DNA of 64,000 nucleotides from Thalassoglobus sp. JC818 (GTDB lineage Bacteria; Planctomycetota; Planctomycetia; Planctomycetales; Planctomycetaceae). Below are positions 54,258 through 63,189 of this stretch, one piece after another (position 1 is the first letter of the stretch; each line of letters opens with the position of its first letter). The notes under the pieces were generated by a model that was not told the DNA's origin, did not search any database, and saw nothing but the letters and a program-made list of their open reading frames with translations. The stretch is taken from contig NZ_JBFEFI010000004.1 in NCBI RefSeq assembly GCF_040717535.1, positions 620,001 through 684,000 of the forward strand, given 5' to 3'. The position numbers and the translations under genes were made by a program.

Positions 54258-57179
54258 CTACTGTCCCGAATCACTCGACAACAGTTCTGTTTGTCCTTCG
54301 ATACACATCCATTCCTGACTCGCAGGGACATCTACAAACTCCTGAACGAGTCCACTAGGCCAGCGAACCTCGAGTCGTTCGATCAGCGGCGCATCACCTA
54401 ATCCCAAGTGAATCGTCTTTTCGTTCGAGCAGGCATATCCATCACCTGAAGTGATTGTTCCTGTGAGTGTCTGCTCATTGAAGTCAGCCTTCAACGTCGC
54501 TCCGACAGCAACTCGGTCACTCGCCGTTCCGATCAGTCGAATGCGAAACCAGTTTCCCTGCTTAGATGAACGGTTTTCCATAAGTGCGAACGGGTCATCG
54601 ATGTGCGTGACTGCGATGTCGCGAAGTCCATCTCGATTGAAGTCCACGGTTGCGACTGCTCTTCCGAACCCCGGCATCTGAAAAAACTCCCCGAGCTCTT
54701 CGGGAGAAAGCCGCTGGAAGTGACCTCCGTTATTCCCAAAAAGCTGAGCTGTCATCCGGTCGGGTTCGCCGGTGGCGTATGACCAGTCGATATGACCATT
54801 CGCGACGAACAGATCGAGGTCGCCATCGAGATCAGCGTCGAGAAACTGCGTCCCGAATCCAAGAACAGGCAGGCTTTGCTCTCGTAAACCGAAGGTTAAA
54901 GTCTCATCGACAAACCCAGCCCCGCTTAATTGAGAATAGAGCGTGTTGGACTCTCCGTAAAAGTTTGTCACGAACAGATCAAGCTGTTGATCACCATTCA
55001 CGTCACCTGTCGCAATGCCCATCGAAGACTGCGTCCGTCCCTCTCCATCCATGGCAACACCAGCCAAAACTCCTGTTTCACGATACTTCGGAATTCCAGA
55101 GCCAGAAACATGATCGAGCTGATAGAGGAAGTTCGGCGTCGTGTCGTTTACGACATAAAGATCCAGCGATTGCCCCCCGGTGAGGTCCGCGATGACCAGC
55201 CCCATTCCCTTCCCATCTGCTCCATCGAAACCAGCCAAAGCGGTAACATCTCGGAAACTTCCATCGCCGAGATTTAAATAGAAGACATCATTCGCTGCTG
55301 CAAACTGAGTCGGTGGGCAGGCACGTGGGTTCCCTTGATGGAGACATGAGCTGTCAGTCACAGCATCGCGGTCCAGATAATTCACAACATACAAATCGGG
55401 AAGACCGTCTCCATTCAAATCGCCGAACCCTGCACTGATTGACCAGTCATCTCCAGCAGCCTGTGACAGTTCGGTAACGTCAGCGAATGTGCCATCGCCA
55501 AGATTTTCATAGAGACGGTTTCCTCGCAACGTGCAGATGTACAAATCGATCAAGCCGTCGCAGTTGAAATCCCCAGTCGTAATTCCTTGACTAAAACCGG
55601 CCGGGGTGAGTCCAGACTGCGACGTCACGTCGGCAAATTTTCCGTTCCCGAGATTGCGAAAGAGCCGATCCACACGCTGAGTTTCCGGATCGGAATTGCG
55701 CCAGTTGTTCCCTTGAGCGAGCGCTAAGTCCGGCCATCCGTCAGCATCGAGATCAATCACCGCGACTCCTCCGCCCGTCGTCTCCACGAGATGACTCAAT
55801 GGATTGACCGATCGGGAACCATTGTCGTATGTCAGATCGATGCCCACATCCTCAGCGACATTTTCAAATCGTATTTCGACCGGTCTCTGCGGCTGATCCA
55901 CTTGGAGATTTGCCAATGGAGCAAGTGTCTTCGACCAGTCGATTTCGGTCTGTAATTCGAACGAATTGCGAAGACTCTCTACGAATGGCTCTTTGAGATC
56001 ACTGGAGATTTTCGGAATCGGCACAGAGGGAGTAAGCGAAATCCAATCGACCACTTTGTCTGGCCAGGGCTGTGCTCTTCCCCAGAGAACCGCCAATTGC
56101 GGGTCGCTGAGTTGCCGCAATGACTGCTGAATGGCTTTCACAGTTTGTTGATCGAAACGAGCTTGGTGCTCGCTCAACAGCCCGGAAAGTTGGCGGAGTA
56201 TTCGAGCTCGATCTTCCGCTTCTGAAGCAAGATCTGGATCGGGAAAATTGCCGAGCAGATCAGCGAGCCGTTCAGTCGCTCGCAGGTGACGAGGTTGATG
56301 ACTCAAGACCCGCGTGTAGCAATACCTCGATTGGTCGATCTTGCCGACTGCTTCGCATCCAAGCCCTCTGGCCATCCAAACTTCCGGATGGTCTGCACAT
56401 GCGACAGGCAGCGCCGCATGCCACGTGGGGAACTCGTGAGGACGCAGTTCCAAAATTAATTGCCCAATTCGTCCTTGCGCATCTCCCAGTTCTGGATGGT
56501 CTGCGGTGACGTTGCGAAACAGATTCAATGCGCTCTCGGGAAGACTTCGATGAAGTGAATTGTGCGCGAGACTCAACCGGTTGACCGGTTGTCCATCGGA
56601 ATGGCCCTCTATCAAATTCGAATCGAGCCTCGAACCTTCTGGCATCTTGCCAATCCCAACTGCTGAGACGAGTGTCTTTGAATTGACGAACCTTCCGTGA
56701 TGGAGTCGTTGAGCAATCTCAAAAGCGTCGTAAGTCCGACCTTGCCGCTGATAGAGTTGAAGGAGAAGAAACCCACCCGATTGATTCAAGTGCCACCGTT
56801 CGCGAAGCGATTCCAGAATCTCTTGAGCCTCGTCGATCCGACCAAGCTTGATCAACACTTCGCTTTTGACAACGTCGATGTATGGCGAGTTCTGCGAATC
56901 GCTTTCACGAGAAAGCTGATCCAGCGCTGCCTCACTTTGTCCCTGTTCGAAGAGCGACACAGCCAACAGTGCTCGAGCGAGTTGGCTATCAGGAGCTTCG
57001 AGTAGGAACCCTTCTGCCAGTCGTTGCGTTTTGGGGAAGTCTTTTTCTCGAAACGCTTCCCCGGCGCGATCCAGTGGATCAGACCTCGTGAACATGACGA
57101 GTGAGCAGACAGCGATGGCGAAGAGACCGATCAGGAACAGATAAATCCGCATCAGGAGGTAGAATCGATTGGAAGTCAT
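54258..57179 (-). CDS. TPR, FG-GAP/VCBS and ASPIC/UnbV repeat protein
   Basis: The 973-aa protein starts with a membrane anchor or uncleaved signal (LLMRIYLFLIGLFAIAVCSL). About 350 residues of TPR-like helices follow. Then come several calcium-binding FG-GAP-type repeats with D-x-D-x-D-G loops (DLDADGWPDLALAQGN, DFNCDGLIDLYIC, DLNGDGLPDLYVVN, DADLDGDLDLFVANG, DFNRDGLRDIAV). The C-terminus is an ASPIC/UnbV domain (VGATLKADFNEQ, TITSGDGYACSNEKTIHLGLG, LEVRWPSGLVQEF). This combination is common in planctomycetes and verrucomicrobia; function is unknown, and extracellular binding is inferred. It is convergent with the cytochrome-type gene. Confidence 0.9.
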   Translation of the reverse strand: MTSNRFYLLMRIYLFLIGLFAIAVCSLVMFTRSDPLDRAGEAFREKDFPKTQRLAEGFLLEAPDSQLARALLAVSLFEQGQSEAALDQLSRESDSQNSPYIDVVKSEVLIKLGRIDEAQEILESLRERWHLNQSGGFLLLQLYQRQGRTYDAFEIAQRLHHGRFVNSKTLVSAVGIGKMPEGSRLDSNLIEGHSDGQPVNRLSLAHNSLHRSLPESALNLFRNVTADHPELGDAQGRIGQLILELRPHEFPTWHAALPVACADHPEVWMARGLGCEAVGKIDQSRYCYTRVLSHQPRHLRATERLADLLGNFPDPDLASEAEDRARILRQLSGLLSEHQARFDQQTVKAIQQSLRQLSDPQLAVLWGRAQPWPDKVVDWISLTPSVPIPKISSDLKEPFVESLRNSFELQTEIDWSKTLAPLANLQVDQPQRPVEIRFENVAEDVGIDLTYDNGSRSVNPLSHLVETTGGGVAVIDLDADGWPDLALAQGNNWRNSDPETQRVDRLFRNLGNGKFADVTSQSGLTPAGFSQGITTGDFNCDGLIDLYICTLRGNRLYENLGDGTFADVTELSQAAGDDWSISAGFGDLNGDGLPDLYVVNYLDRDAVTDSSCLHQGNPRACPPTQFAAANDVFYLNLGDGSFRDVTALAGFDGADGKGMGLVIADLTGGQSLDLYVVNDTTPNFLYQLDHVSGSGIPKYRETGVLAGVAMDGEGRTQSSMGIATGDVNGDQQLDLFVTNFYGESNTLYSQLSGAGFVDETLTFGLREQSLPVLGFGTQFLDADLDGDLDLFVANGHIDWSYATGEPDRMTAQLFGNNGGHFQRLSPEELGEFFQMPGFGRAVATVDFNRDGLRDIAVTHIDDPFALMENRSSKQGNWFRIRLIGTASDRVAVGATLKADFNEQTLTGTITSGDGYACSNEKTIHLGLGDAPLIERLEVRWPSGLVQEFVDVPASQEWMCIEGQTELLSSDSGQ

Positions 57180-57297
57180 CTGTGTCTGCGTTCAGAAGCC
57201 ATTGATCGTCATCGAAACTCATCGATGTTATGCTGAGCTCGGGAATGTTTCATCTCAGGACCGCACAATCTCCTCGTATCAACCAAGGAGTGCATCA

Positions 57298-58425
57298 ATG
57301 ATCCAACTCGGTACACCGAGCTTTGCAAAATCCCGAATGCTGATCGGTTTGATCGCTTTCTGCCTGAGCTGTTTCGGGAGCCAGGTCATTCTCGCCCAAA
57401 CTCCCGATTCAGCATTCGACAAAGATCCGTGGCCAGCTTCGAAAGACGGTCCTGTCAAAGTCTTCATTCTGGCGGGACAGTCGAACATGCAGGGACACGC
57501 TTCTCTGCGAACTCTTGAATACCTCATCTACAATTCGGAGACAGCCCAAGAATATCAACACTGGAAAGACAAAGATGGTCTCTGGACGCAACGCAATGAC
57601 GTCTGGGTCTGGACGACTGACGGACCTCGATTCGGAAGTTTGAAACCGGGATTTGGAGCTCGCGAGTTCAAAATCGGTCCGGAGCTCGGTTTCGGATGGG
57701 TCGTCGGCGAAGCATTCGATGAGCAGATTCTTCTCATCAAGACTTGCTGGGGAGGAAGAAGTGTTCGTAGAGACTTCCTTTCGCCAAGTTCTCCACAACC
57801 AGACGCTGAGCAGCTTCAGGCAGATCTCGAAAGAATGCGTCGCAGAACTCCAACAGCAACACTCGAAGATGTTCAACAGTCTTACGGAAAGGACTATCGG
57901 TTGATGCTGGAACATGTTTCCGACGTCCTTGCAAACGCCGACGAATTGTTTCCAGGAGCAGGTCGACCGAGAGAGTATCAACTGTCGGGCTTCGTGTGGT
58001 TTCAGGGCTGGAACGACATGGTCGATCGAGAGCAGCGCGAGGAAAAGTATCAGCAGTACACAACTCGCCTGACGACGATGATCGAGGATCTTCGAAAAGA
58101 CCTGTCCGCTCCGAATCTTCCGGTCGTCATTGGTGAACTGGGAGCGAACGGAAACCGCGGCGACTTTCAAGCTGCCCAACAAGCTGCAGCGGAAGCACTC
58201 GACAATGCCGTCTTCGTTCCGACCGTCGAATTCTGGGATTCGGAAACGGCAGAGCTGGCAGAACGTGAAGTCTGGAAGACTTCGGATTGGAGCGAGTACT
58301 ACAACGTTGGATCAGACCGCGGTTACCACTACCTTGGGAGTGCCAAGATCCTCACGAAAATCGGTCAGGCACTGGGAACCGAGATGGTCGAACTGATCAA
58401 ACAGACTCCACAGCCAAGCGAGTAA
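57298..58425 (+). CDS. Secreted SASA-type (sialate O-acetylesterase-like) esterase
   Basis: AAGGAG lies eight bases before the chosen ATG, giving the signal peptide SRMLIGLIAFCLSCFGSQVILA. The domain has VKVFILAGQSNMQGHA, the GQSNM block with catalytic Ser of the SGNH-like SASA family, then ILLIKTCWGGRSV, SGFVWFQGWNDM and RGYHYLGSAKI with the His near the end. Related proteins deacetylate polysaccharides. The frame is open upstream into the neighbouring divergent gene, but family similarity starts only here. 375 aa. Confidence 0.9.
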   Translation: MIQLGTPSFAKSRMLIGLIAFCLSCFGSQVILAQTPDSAFDKDPWPASKDGPVKVFILAGQSNMQGHASLRTLEYLIYNSETAQEYQHWKDKDGLWTQRNDVWVWTTDGPRFGSLKPGFGAREFKIGPELGFGWVVGEAFDEQILLIKTCWGGRSVRRDFLSPSSPQPDAEQLQADLERMRRRTPTATLEDVQQSYGKDYRLMLEHVSDVLANADELFPGAGRPREYQLSGFVWFQGWNDMVDREQREEKYQQYTTRLTTMIEDLRKDLSAPNLPVVIGELGANGNRGDFQAAQQAAAEALDNAVFVPTVEFWDSETAELAEREVWKTSDWSEYYNVGSDRGYHYLGSAKILTKIGQALGTEMVELIKQTPQPSE

Positions 58426-58635
58426 AGACCGCAGTCAGGAGAAAGAAACCAATTCGATATGGCTTCGTCTTTCGATGGTTTCACTTCTGAGACTTTCGCA
58501 AGGTTTCATCCGTTTTTGACACAAAAGTCATCAAACTTCATCACCGTGTTCCGGGCAACGAGTCGTCCCTATTGAAAAACGCGGACGATTTCATGGCAGC
58601 AGACATCTGAATTGAACGTTGAGGAAGGGTTTGAA

Positions 58636-59076
58636 ATGGAACGTCAGCGAGTTCTCTTTTTGTGCACCGGAAATTCCTGTCGCAGCCAGATGGCTGAAGG
58701 GCTCCTGCGCGAACTCGCTTCGGACCGGTTCGAATCTCTCTCAGCGGGAGCTAAGCCAGCAGGTTATGTTCATCCGATGGCGGTCGAAGCGATGAATGAA
58801 TTTGGCGTCGACATCTCAACGCAGACAAGCAAGCACATCAACGAATTTCTTCCTCCCGAAGGAATGCCTCCCGATTTGATCATTAGTGTTTGTTCCTCAG
58901 CTGAGAAGGAATGCCCCCTCTTTCCTGGCGACGTCGAACGCTGGCATTGGCCCTTCGATGACCCAGCTTACGCAACGGGAAGCGACGAAGAAAAGATGCA
59001 GGAATTTCGACGCGTCCGCGATGAAATCCGCCTCAGATTGACCGACGAGTTGATCTCACCCCGTTCTGTGACATAG
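58636..59076 (+). CDS. Arsenate reductase, low-molecular-weight PTP type (thioredoxin-coupled)
   Basis: MERQRVLFLCTGNSCRSQM gives the C-x5-R phosphatase loop with Cys10, and Cys86 and Cys93 (VCSSAEKECPLFPG) are seven residues apart. That matches the disulfide-cascade Cys pair of thioredoxin-linked ArsC. It can be a detoxification enzyme or a tyrosine phosphatase. The ATG is preceded by GAGGAAGGG; the frame opens eight codons earlier at TTG. No arsR or arsB is adjacent. The next gene starts 24 bases after the stop. Confidence 0.88.
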   Translation: MERQRVLFLCTGNSCRSQMAEGLLRELASDRFESLSAGAKPAGYVHPMAVEAMNEFGVDISTQTSKHINEFLPPEGMPPDLIISVCSSAEKECPLFPGDVERWHWPFDDPAYATGSDEEKMQEFRRVRDEIRLRLTDELISPRSVT

Positions 59077-59100
59077 TGTGCGGGTTGTTTCCCTCATTAC

Positions 59101-60192
59101 TTGTCGCAGAAGTCTGTCTCGCTCGTGTCACTTGCCGCCCCCTCAGAGATTGACGAATCGCCGATCGATATCGGAAATCGACGTATTCCTTCCCGCTATT
59201 TTCTGGCTCCACTCGCAGGCTACACGCACCTGGCGTTTCGCCGCGTCATCCGCGAAATCGGCGGACTGGGCCTCGCGACGACGGACCTTGTCCTTGCATC
59301 ACAACTGGTGGCGAAGAGCCGAAAGTCACAACAGTTGGTGGCAACCTGCGAGAGCGATCAGCCGCTGTCAGTTCAGATTTTCTCAGGGATCACCGCTGAA
59401 CTGGTGAAGGCTGCGAAGTGGCTGGAAGACCGTGGATATCAGGGAATTGATATCAACATGGGCTGCCCGATGGCGAAGATCAACAGCTCCGGCGGAGGAG
59501 CCCGGTTGATGTGCGACGTCGATGGAGCATGCACCGCTGTGTCTCAAGTCGTCGAAGCGGTGTCGGTTCCGGTCACTGTCAAAATGCGGCTCGGATGGGA
59601 TCGCGACCACCTGACCGCTCCAGCACTGGCACGCGAATTCGAACAGTGCGGAGTCACAGCGATCACGATTCATGGCCGCACTCGCCAGCAGGGGTTTCAC
59701 GGAAACGTCGACCTGGACGGGATTCGAAAGACCGTCGAAGCGGTCCAATCGATCCCGATCGTCGGCAACGGTGACGTGCGTTCCCCGGAAGATGCGATTG
59801 CGATGCGGCAGCGAACTGGTTGTGCTGCGGTTGCGATCGGTCGTGGCGCAATTCTCGACCCGTGGATTTTCCGGAAATTGGCTGACAAAGCCCAAGGCCT
59901 TGAACCGTTCGAACCATCGCGGAACGATCAAATCGAGTTTTTAAAGCGACATTTCGCGCTGATGTGCGAACAGCACGAAGATTACAGTTGCATCCTCTTT
60001 CGCAAATTCGTGGGCTGGTACGGGCAGCGATTGGGAATCCCGGATGACCTCGAAGATCGGCTACGCCGGTTTGAATCGATCGACGAATTCAACGAGATTG
60101 TTGAGCAGGTTGCTGAGCGGCACGGAGAGCGTGTGGCGACCGTTCCGACCGCACTGTTGAAGGTTCCGAACGGACCAGTTGAGCGCTGGTAA
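59101..60192 (+). CDS. tRNA-dihydrouridine synthase
   Basis: FMN-dependent reductase of uridines in tRNA D-loops. It has FLAPLAGYTHLAFRR, LVLASQLVAKSR, VQIFSGITAELV, IDINMGCPMAKINSSGGGARLM with catalytic Cys near 122, VTVKMRLGWD, ITIHGRTRQQGF, PIVGNGDVRSPEDA and VAIGRGAILDPWIF. The FMN-binding GRG motif is present. It resembles DusB. The start is uncertain: a TTG 24 bases after the upstream gene, used here, or a GTG eight codons later. No fis gene follows as in enterobacteria. Confidence 0.92.
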   Translation: MSQKSVSLVSLAAPSEIDESPIDIGNRRIPSRYFLAPLAGYTHLAFRRVIREIGGLGLATTDLVLASQLVAKSRKSQQLVATCESDQPLSVQIFSGITAELVKAAKWLEDRGYQGIDINMGCPMAKINSSGGGARLMCDVDGACTAVSQVVEAVSVPVTVKMRLGWDRDHLTAPALAREFEQCGVTAITIHGRTRQQGFHGNVDLDGIRKTVEAVQSIPIVGNGDVRSPEDAIAMRQRTGCAAVAIGRGAILDPWIFRKLADKAQGLEPFEPSRNDQIEFLKRHFALMCEQHEDYSCILFRKFVGWYGQRLGIPDDLEDRLRRFESIDEFNEIVEQVAERHGERVATVPTALLKVPNGPVERW

Positions 60193-60248
60193 CTACGGAC
60201 CGGACAGACCACGCTTGGCGGCAGCGGGCGGAAAGACGATCAGACTCT

Positions 60249-61259
60249 TCAGGCAGCGAACTTGAGTCGCGCTTCGGTCGATTCTCTGGTGAACCAATCG
60301 ATGACTCGCCAATCGGCCCACCATCGGTCGGGATCATCTCCAGTACAACCGAAGTATCCAAGATGGCCACCCGATTCGGCGATGTGCAGTTGAACGGCGG
60401 AAGGGCGTTCCAAATCGTGAAGGATTTTGGCTGGGATGAGCGGATCATCTTCAGCGGAGAGAATCATCGTGGGCACGTTGATGCGGGAAATGTACGGAGC
60501 GGCACTACAGGCATCGTAGTAATGTGCTGCACTCCGGAATCCTGATCGCGGAGCGGTGAAGGCTTCGTCGAAACAGATGATTCGTCGAGGCGCGTCGATC
60601 GCGTTGGCGATGAGGGATTTATCGAACGAGTTGCAAAGCTGACGAAACATCATCTTTGCGAAGTAGCGATCGTAAAATCCGAAGGCCCGACGTTGAACTG
60701 CAGCTGTGCATGCTCCGAGGTCAACAGGCGGATTCACCGCGATGGCCCGGTCGACCAGCGAAACAGCTGTTTCGGAATGTTCACCCAACCACTTCAGGAC
60801 GATGTTTCCGCCCAAAGAGAACCCGGCAAGGAAAACCTGAGAACCTGGGCAAAGCCGGGGAATGACTTCCATGGCCGACTGCAAATCTTCAGACCGACCC
60901 GCGTGATAAAGATTCTTCGAGAGACCTTCGCCAGCTCCGCATCCGCGAAGGTTGAGCCGGAAAGTTCGAATGCCCTGTTCTCTTAGCTTGTGTGCGATTC
61001 TTCGAATGTGAGGGGATTCAGCAGAACCTCCCAGACCGTGCAGCAGCACAGCCACAGGATCCCCATCTTTCCAGCGACTGGCAGGGAAATCATCCATCAA
61101 GACGAGCTGATCGCCATCATCCAATTCGATATGGCGTCGAATGGAGATTTCACGCGTCTTTTGCGTCCCGGTGATCCATGCACCGAAGATCGTCTGTAGA
61201 TGACCACCAACCACGAGTGGATGTGGGCGAAATGGGGGATATGGAGTGTTCGTCGACAT
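60249..61259 (-). CDS. Alpha/beta hydrolase, YheT family
   Basis: The 336-aa protein follows the YheT pattern: PHPLVVGGHLQTIFGAW, the oxyanion block VAVLLHGLGGSAES, RLNLRGCGAGEGLSKNLYHAG, the nucleophile elbow LAGFSLGGNIVLKWLGE, SAEDDPLIP with the acid and SGGHLGYFG with the His. The triad is complete. YheT proteins are esterase-like with unknown substrates in bacteria. It is convergent with the tRNA-dihydrouridine synthase gene. Confidence 0.9.
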   Translation of the reverse strand: MSTNTPYPPFRPHPLVVGGHLQTIFGAWITGTQKTREISIRRHIELDDGDQLVLMDDFPASRWKDGDPVAVLLHGLGGSAESPHIRRIAHKLREQGIRTFRLNLRGCGAGEGLSKNLYHAGRSEDLQSAMEVIPRLCPGSQVFLAGFSLGGNIVLKWLGEHSETAVSLVDRAIAVNPPVDLGACTAAVQRRAFGFYDRYFAKMMFRQLCNSFDKSLIANAIDAPRRIICFDEAFTAPRSGFRSAAHYYDACSAAPYISRINVPTMILSAEDDPLIPAKILHDLERPSAVQLHIAESGGHLGYFGCTGDDPDRWWADWRVIDWFTRESTEARLKFAA

Positions 61260-61365
61260 CGTCTACTTGTCGTCGTGACTTGAATTCAGAAGTGGCTCAC
61301 TGCGGTAGGTTAGAGACTTCTTCCTAATAATGCCATTCGACTTTATCGGCGAAACTCAGGGGAAA

Positions 61366-61797
61366 TCAGCGGCTGGATTCTAAAAGTGAAAAACTTTCAC
61401 GCTGAAAAGTGTCGGTTTGCGACCAGAGATCTTCGTCGACGACCTCATTCACTCCTTCGCCGTCATGAAGCACGAATTTCCCGTCTCCGTCCGGAAGGAA
61501 GAACTTGCGAAACCACAACATCTGACAAACGCGTGTACGAGGTGAGTGGAGAGTGACCCGGATTCCGCGTTCGTGCCAATCGAAGAGCATTCCGAAGAAG
61601 CCGCTGGGCACATGCTGGACAAATGTCATGTCGACCCCGATTTGCCCAATGTGATCTTCGTTGACCAGTTGCACGATGGAATCACGCAGCAGGGACAGGT
61701 CGGCACCGTCCCAGATTTCCATTTTTCCGATTCCGATGACGGTCACATCATCATGTTCGGTGATCATCAGGCCGTGAGTATACTTGCGTTCCGCCAT
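61366..61797 (-). CDS. STAS-domain protein
   Basis: The 143-aa protein begins MAERKYTHGLMITEHDDVTVIGIGKMEIWDGADL. The strand-helix layout (VTVIGIGKM, LLRDSIVQLVNED, IGQIGVDMTFVQHVPSGFFGMLFDW, IRVTLHSP) fits a STAS domain of the anti-anti-sigma type, with a Ser in the loop near VPSGF where phosphorylation occurs in SpoIIAA. A C-terminal tail of 30 residues is acidic. The ATG used is the first giving the domain start; the frame is open 41 codons upstream. It may pair with an anti-sigma kinase elsewhere. Confidence 0.75.
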   Translation of the reverse strand: MAERKYTHGLMITEHDDVTVIGIGKMEIWDGADLSLLRDSIVQLVNEDHIGQIGVDMTFVQHVPSGFFGMLFDWHERGIRVTLHSPRTRVCQMLWFRKFFLPDGDGKFVLHDGEGVNEVVDEDLWSQTDTFQRESFSLLESSR

Positions 61798-62041
61798 AGG
61801 TCTCGATGCTGCCTGGTCTAAACTTGTGTCGTTGGCAATCAGGTGGTGAATGCCGAATAACGCAAGGAAAGGGCCACATCGAAAATCGAAGGCACAAATC
61901 GTCAAGAAAACTGAACACAAAGCATTTACGGAAAGCAGTTTACAGAGAATCGAAACTCTTTCTGCGAGTCTGCACTTCGCAGATTGCGTTGACCTGATGC
62001 ATCAATTGCATCGAATTGACGTTGGCAAAATGCAACATCGA

Positions 62042-63004
62042 TCACTTTTTGAGTGGGCGATTTCGATTCACGAGATAGATTCCGGCAGCAACGAAGAGGC
62101 CGGAGGTGACCAACCAGCGAGACAAATGATCACCTCGTATAAAGTAAGCCAGCAATATTCCAACAAGTGGTGTTCCAAAACTAAACACCGCGACTTGAGA
62201 AGCTCCGTGCTTTTGCAACAGCATCGCATTGATGGCAAAGCAAACGCCTGAAATGGCGATACCCCCGAAGAGAATCGCAATCACAGCATCAACCGTCACC
62301 GGCTTTCCTGTGGGAGATTCCGTCAACAGGCTGAGCACGAAGAGTAGCGCTGTCCCGACGATGTCGTGCCAGAGAATCATCGAAGTCGGCGGGACTTCCT
62401 GAACTGCCTTCTTAACCAGAAGTGTCTTAATCGCCAGCACAAAACCGCTGGACGCGAGAATCAGGTCTCCCAAAAGTGTCGGCTGATCCATTTCGGACAG
62501 CGATTCGCTGTTTGCGTTACCGACGAGCAGCAGGACTCCTGAACCGGCGAGACACAATCCGAACACCTGCCACCACCGAAATCGAACGGATCGACGAATC
62601 CAACCCTCGTAGATCGCTACCCAGAATATGTAGCTGTTGACGAGAACCGTCGCGTGCGACGCATTCGAAATCGCTGTACCGTAGTTGAACGTGGCGATTT
62701 GAAGGAACATCATTACGCCGACGAGCGACGAAAGCCACAACTGGCGACCGCTCAGAAAGACTGGTGTTCCGTCGATTCGACACCAGAACACCATGAAGAT
62801 CGCAGCGAGGCCGAATCGCAACACTCCGACGAACAGCGGCGGGAAGACATCAATCGCAACCTGATTCGCAACAGCCGTCCCGCCCCACAAAGTAATCGTC
62901 ATGAGCGCGAGAAAAACGGAGACCGGCCCCATCGGCTGATGGTCCGCGCGCACATCGCTCGGGCTTCTGACAGAAGGTTCCTGGGCGGTCGCAGAAGTTG
63001 TCAT
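62042..63004 (-). CDS. DMT-superfamily (EamA) transporter
   Basis: Ten hydrophobic helices in two EamA halves: VSVFLALMTITLWGGTAVANQ, LFVGVLRFGLAAIFMVFW, FNYGTAISNASHATVLVNSYIFW, then FGLCLAGSGVLLLVG and a second half ending LLAYFIRGDHLSRWLVTSGLFVAAGIYLVNR. The substrate is unknown; drug/metabolite or amino-acid export is usual. The ATG after the polar N-terminus is used; a TTG eight codons upstream is possible but lacks a ribosome site. A fragment of the dispersed repeat lies in its upstream region. Confidence 0.9.
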   Translation of the reverse strand: MTTSATAQEPSVRSPSDVRADHQPMGPVSVFLALMTITLWGGTAVANQVAIDVFPPLFVGVLRFGLAAIFMVFWCRIDGTPVFLSGRQLWLSSLVGVMMFLQIATFNYGTAISNASHATVLVNSYIFWVAIYEGWIRRSVRFRWWQVFGLCLAGSGVLLLVGNANSESLSEMDQPTLLGDLILASSGFVLAIKTLLVKKAVQEVPPTSMILWHDIVGTALLFVLSLLTESPTGKPVTVDAVIAILFGGIAISGVCFAINAMLLQKHGASQVAVFSFGTPLVGILLAYFIRGDHLSRWLVTSGLFVAAGIYLVNRNRPLKK

Positions 63005-63074
63005 GGGGGAATCGAATCCGGAAGGCAAAAAGGAGGGAGAAGTTATTTTCGATTCATCAAACTGCTGTCACTAC

Positions 63075-63094
63075 AGCACAAGTTGCTCTTTGTG
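63075..63094 (+). repeat. Dispersed intergenic repeat, fragment E
   Basis: AGCACAAGTTGCTCTTTGTG matches the left end of the 6.7-kb copy over about 18 bases. The rest of the element is not recognisable, so it is a remnant or a chance match. Confidence 0.3.
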
Positions 63095-63189
63095 ATGAAC
63101 TGACCTCGACTGTTCTAACAGAGCTTTCGTACTGAAGGCTCGGGCGAGGTCGCTAATACGGGTTCCCACAATACTCAAATGACGTCTCT

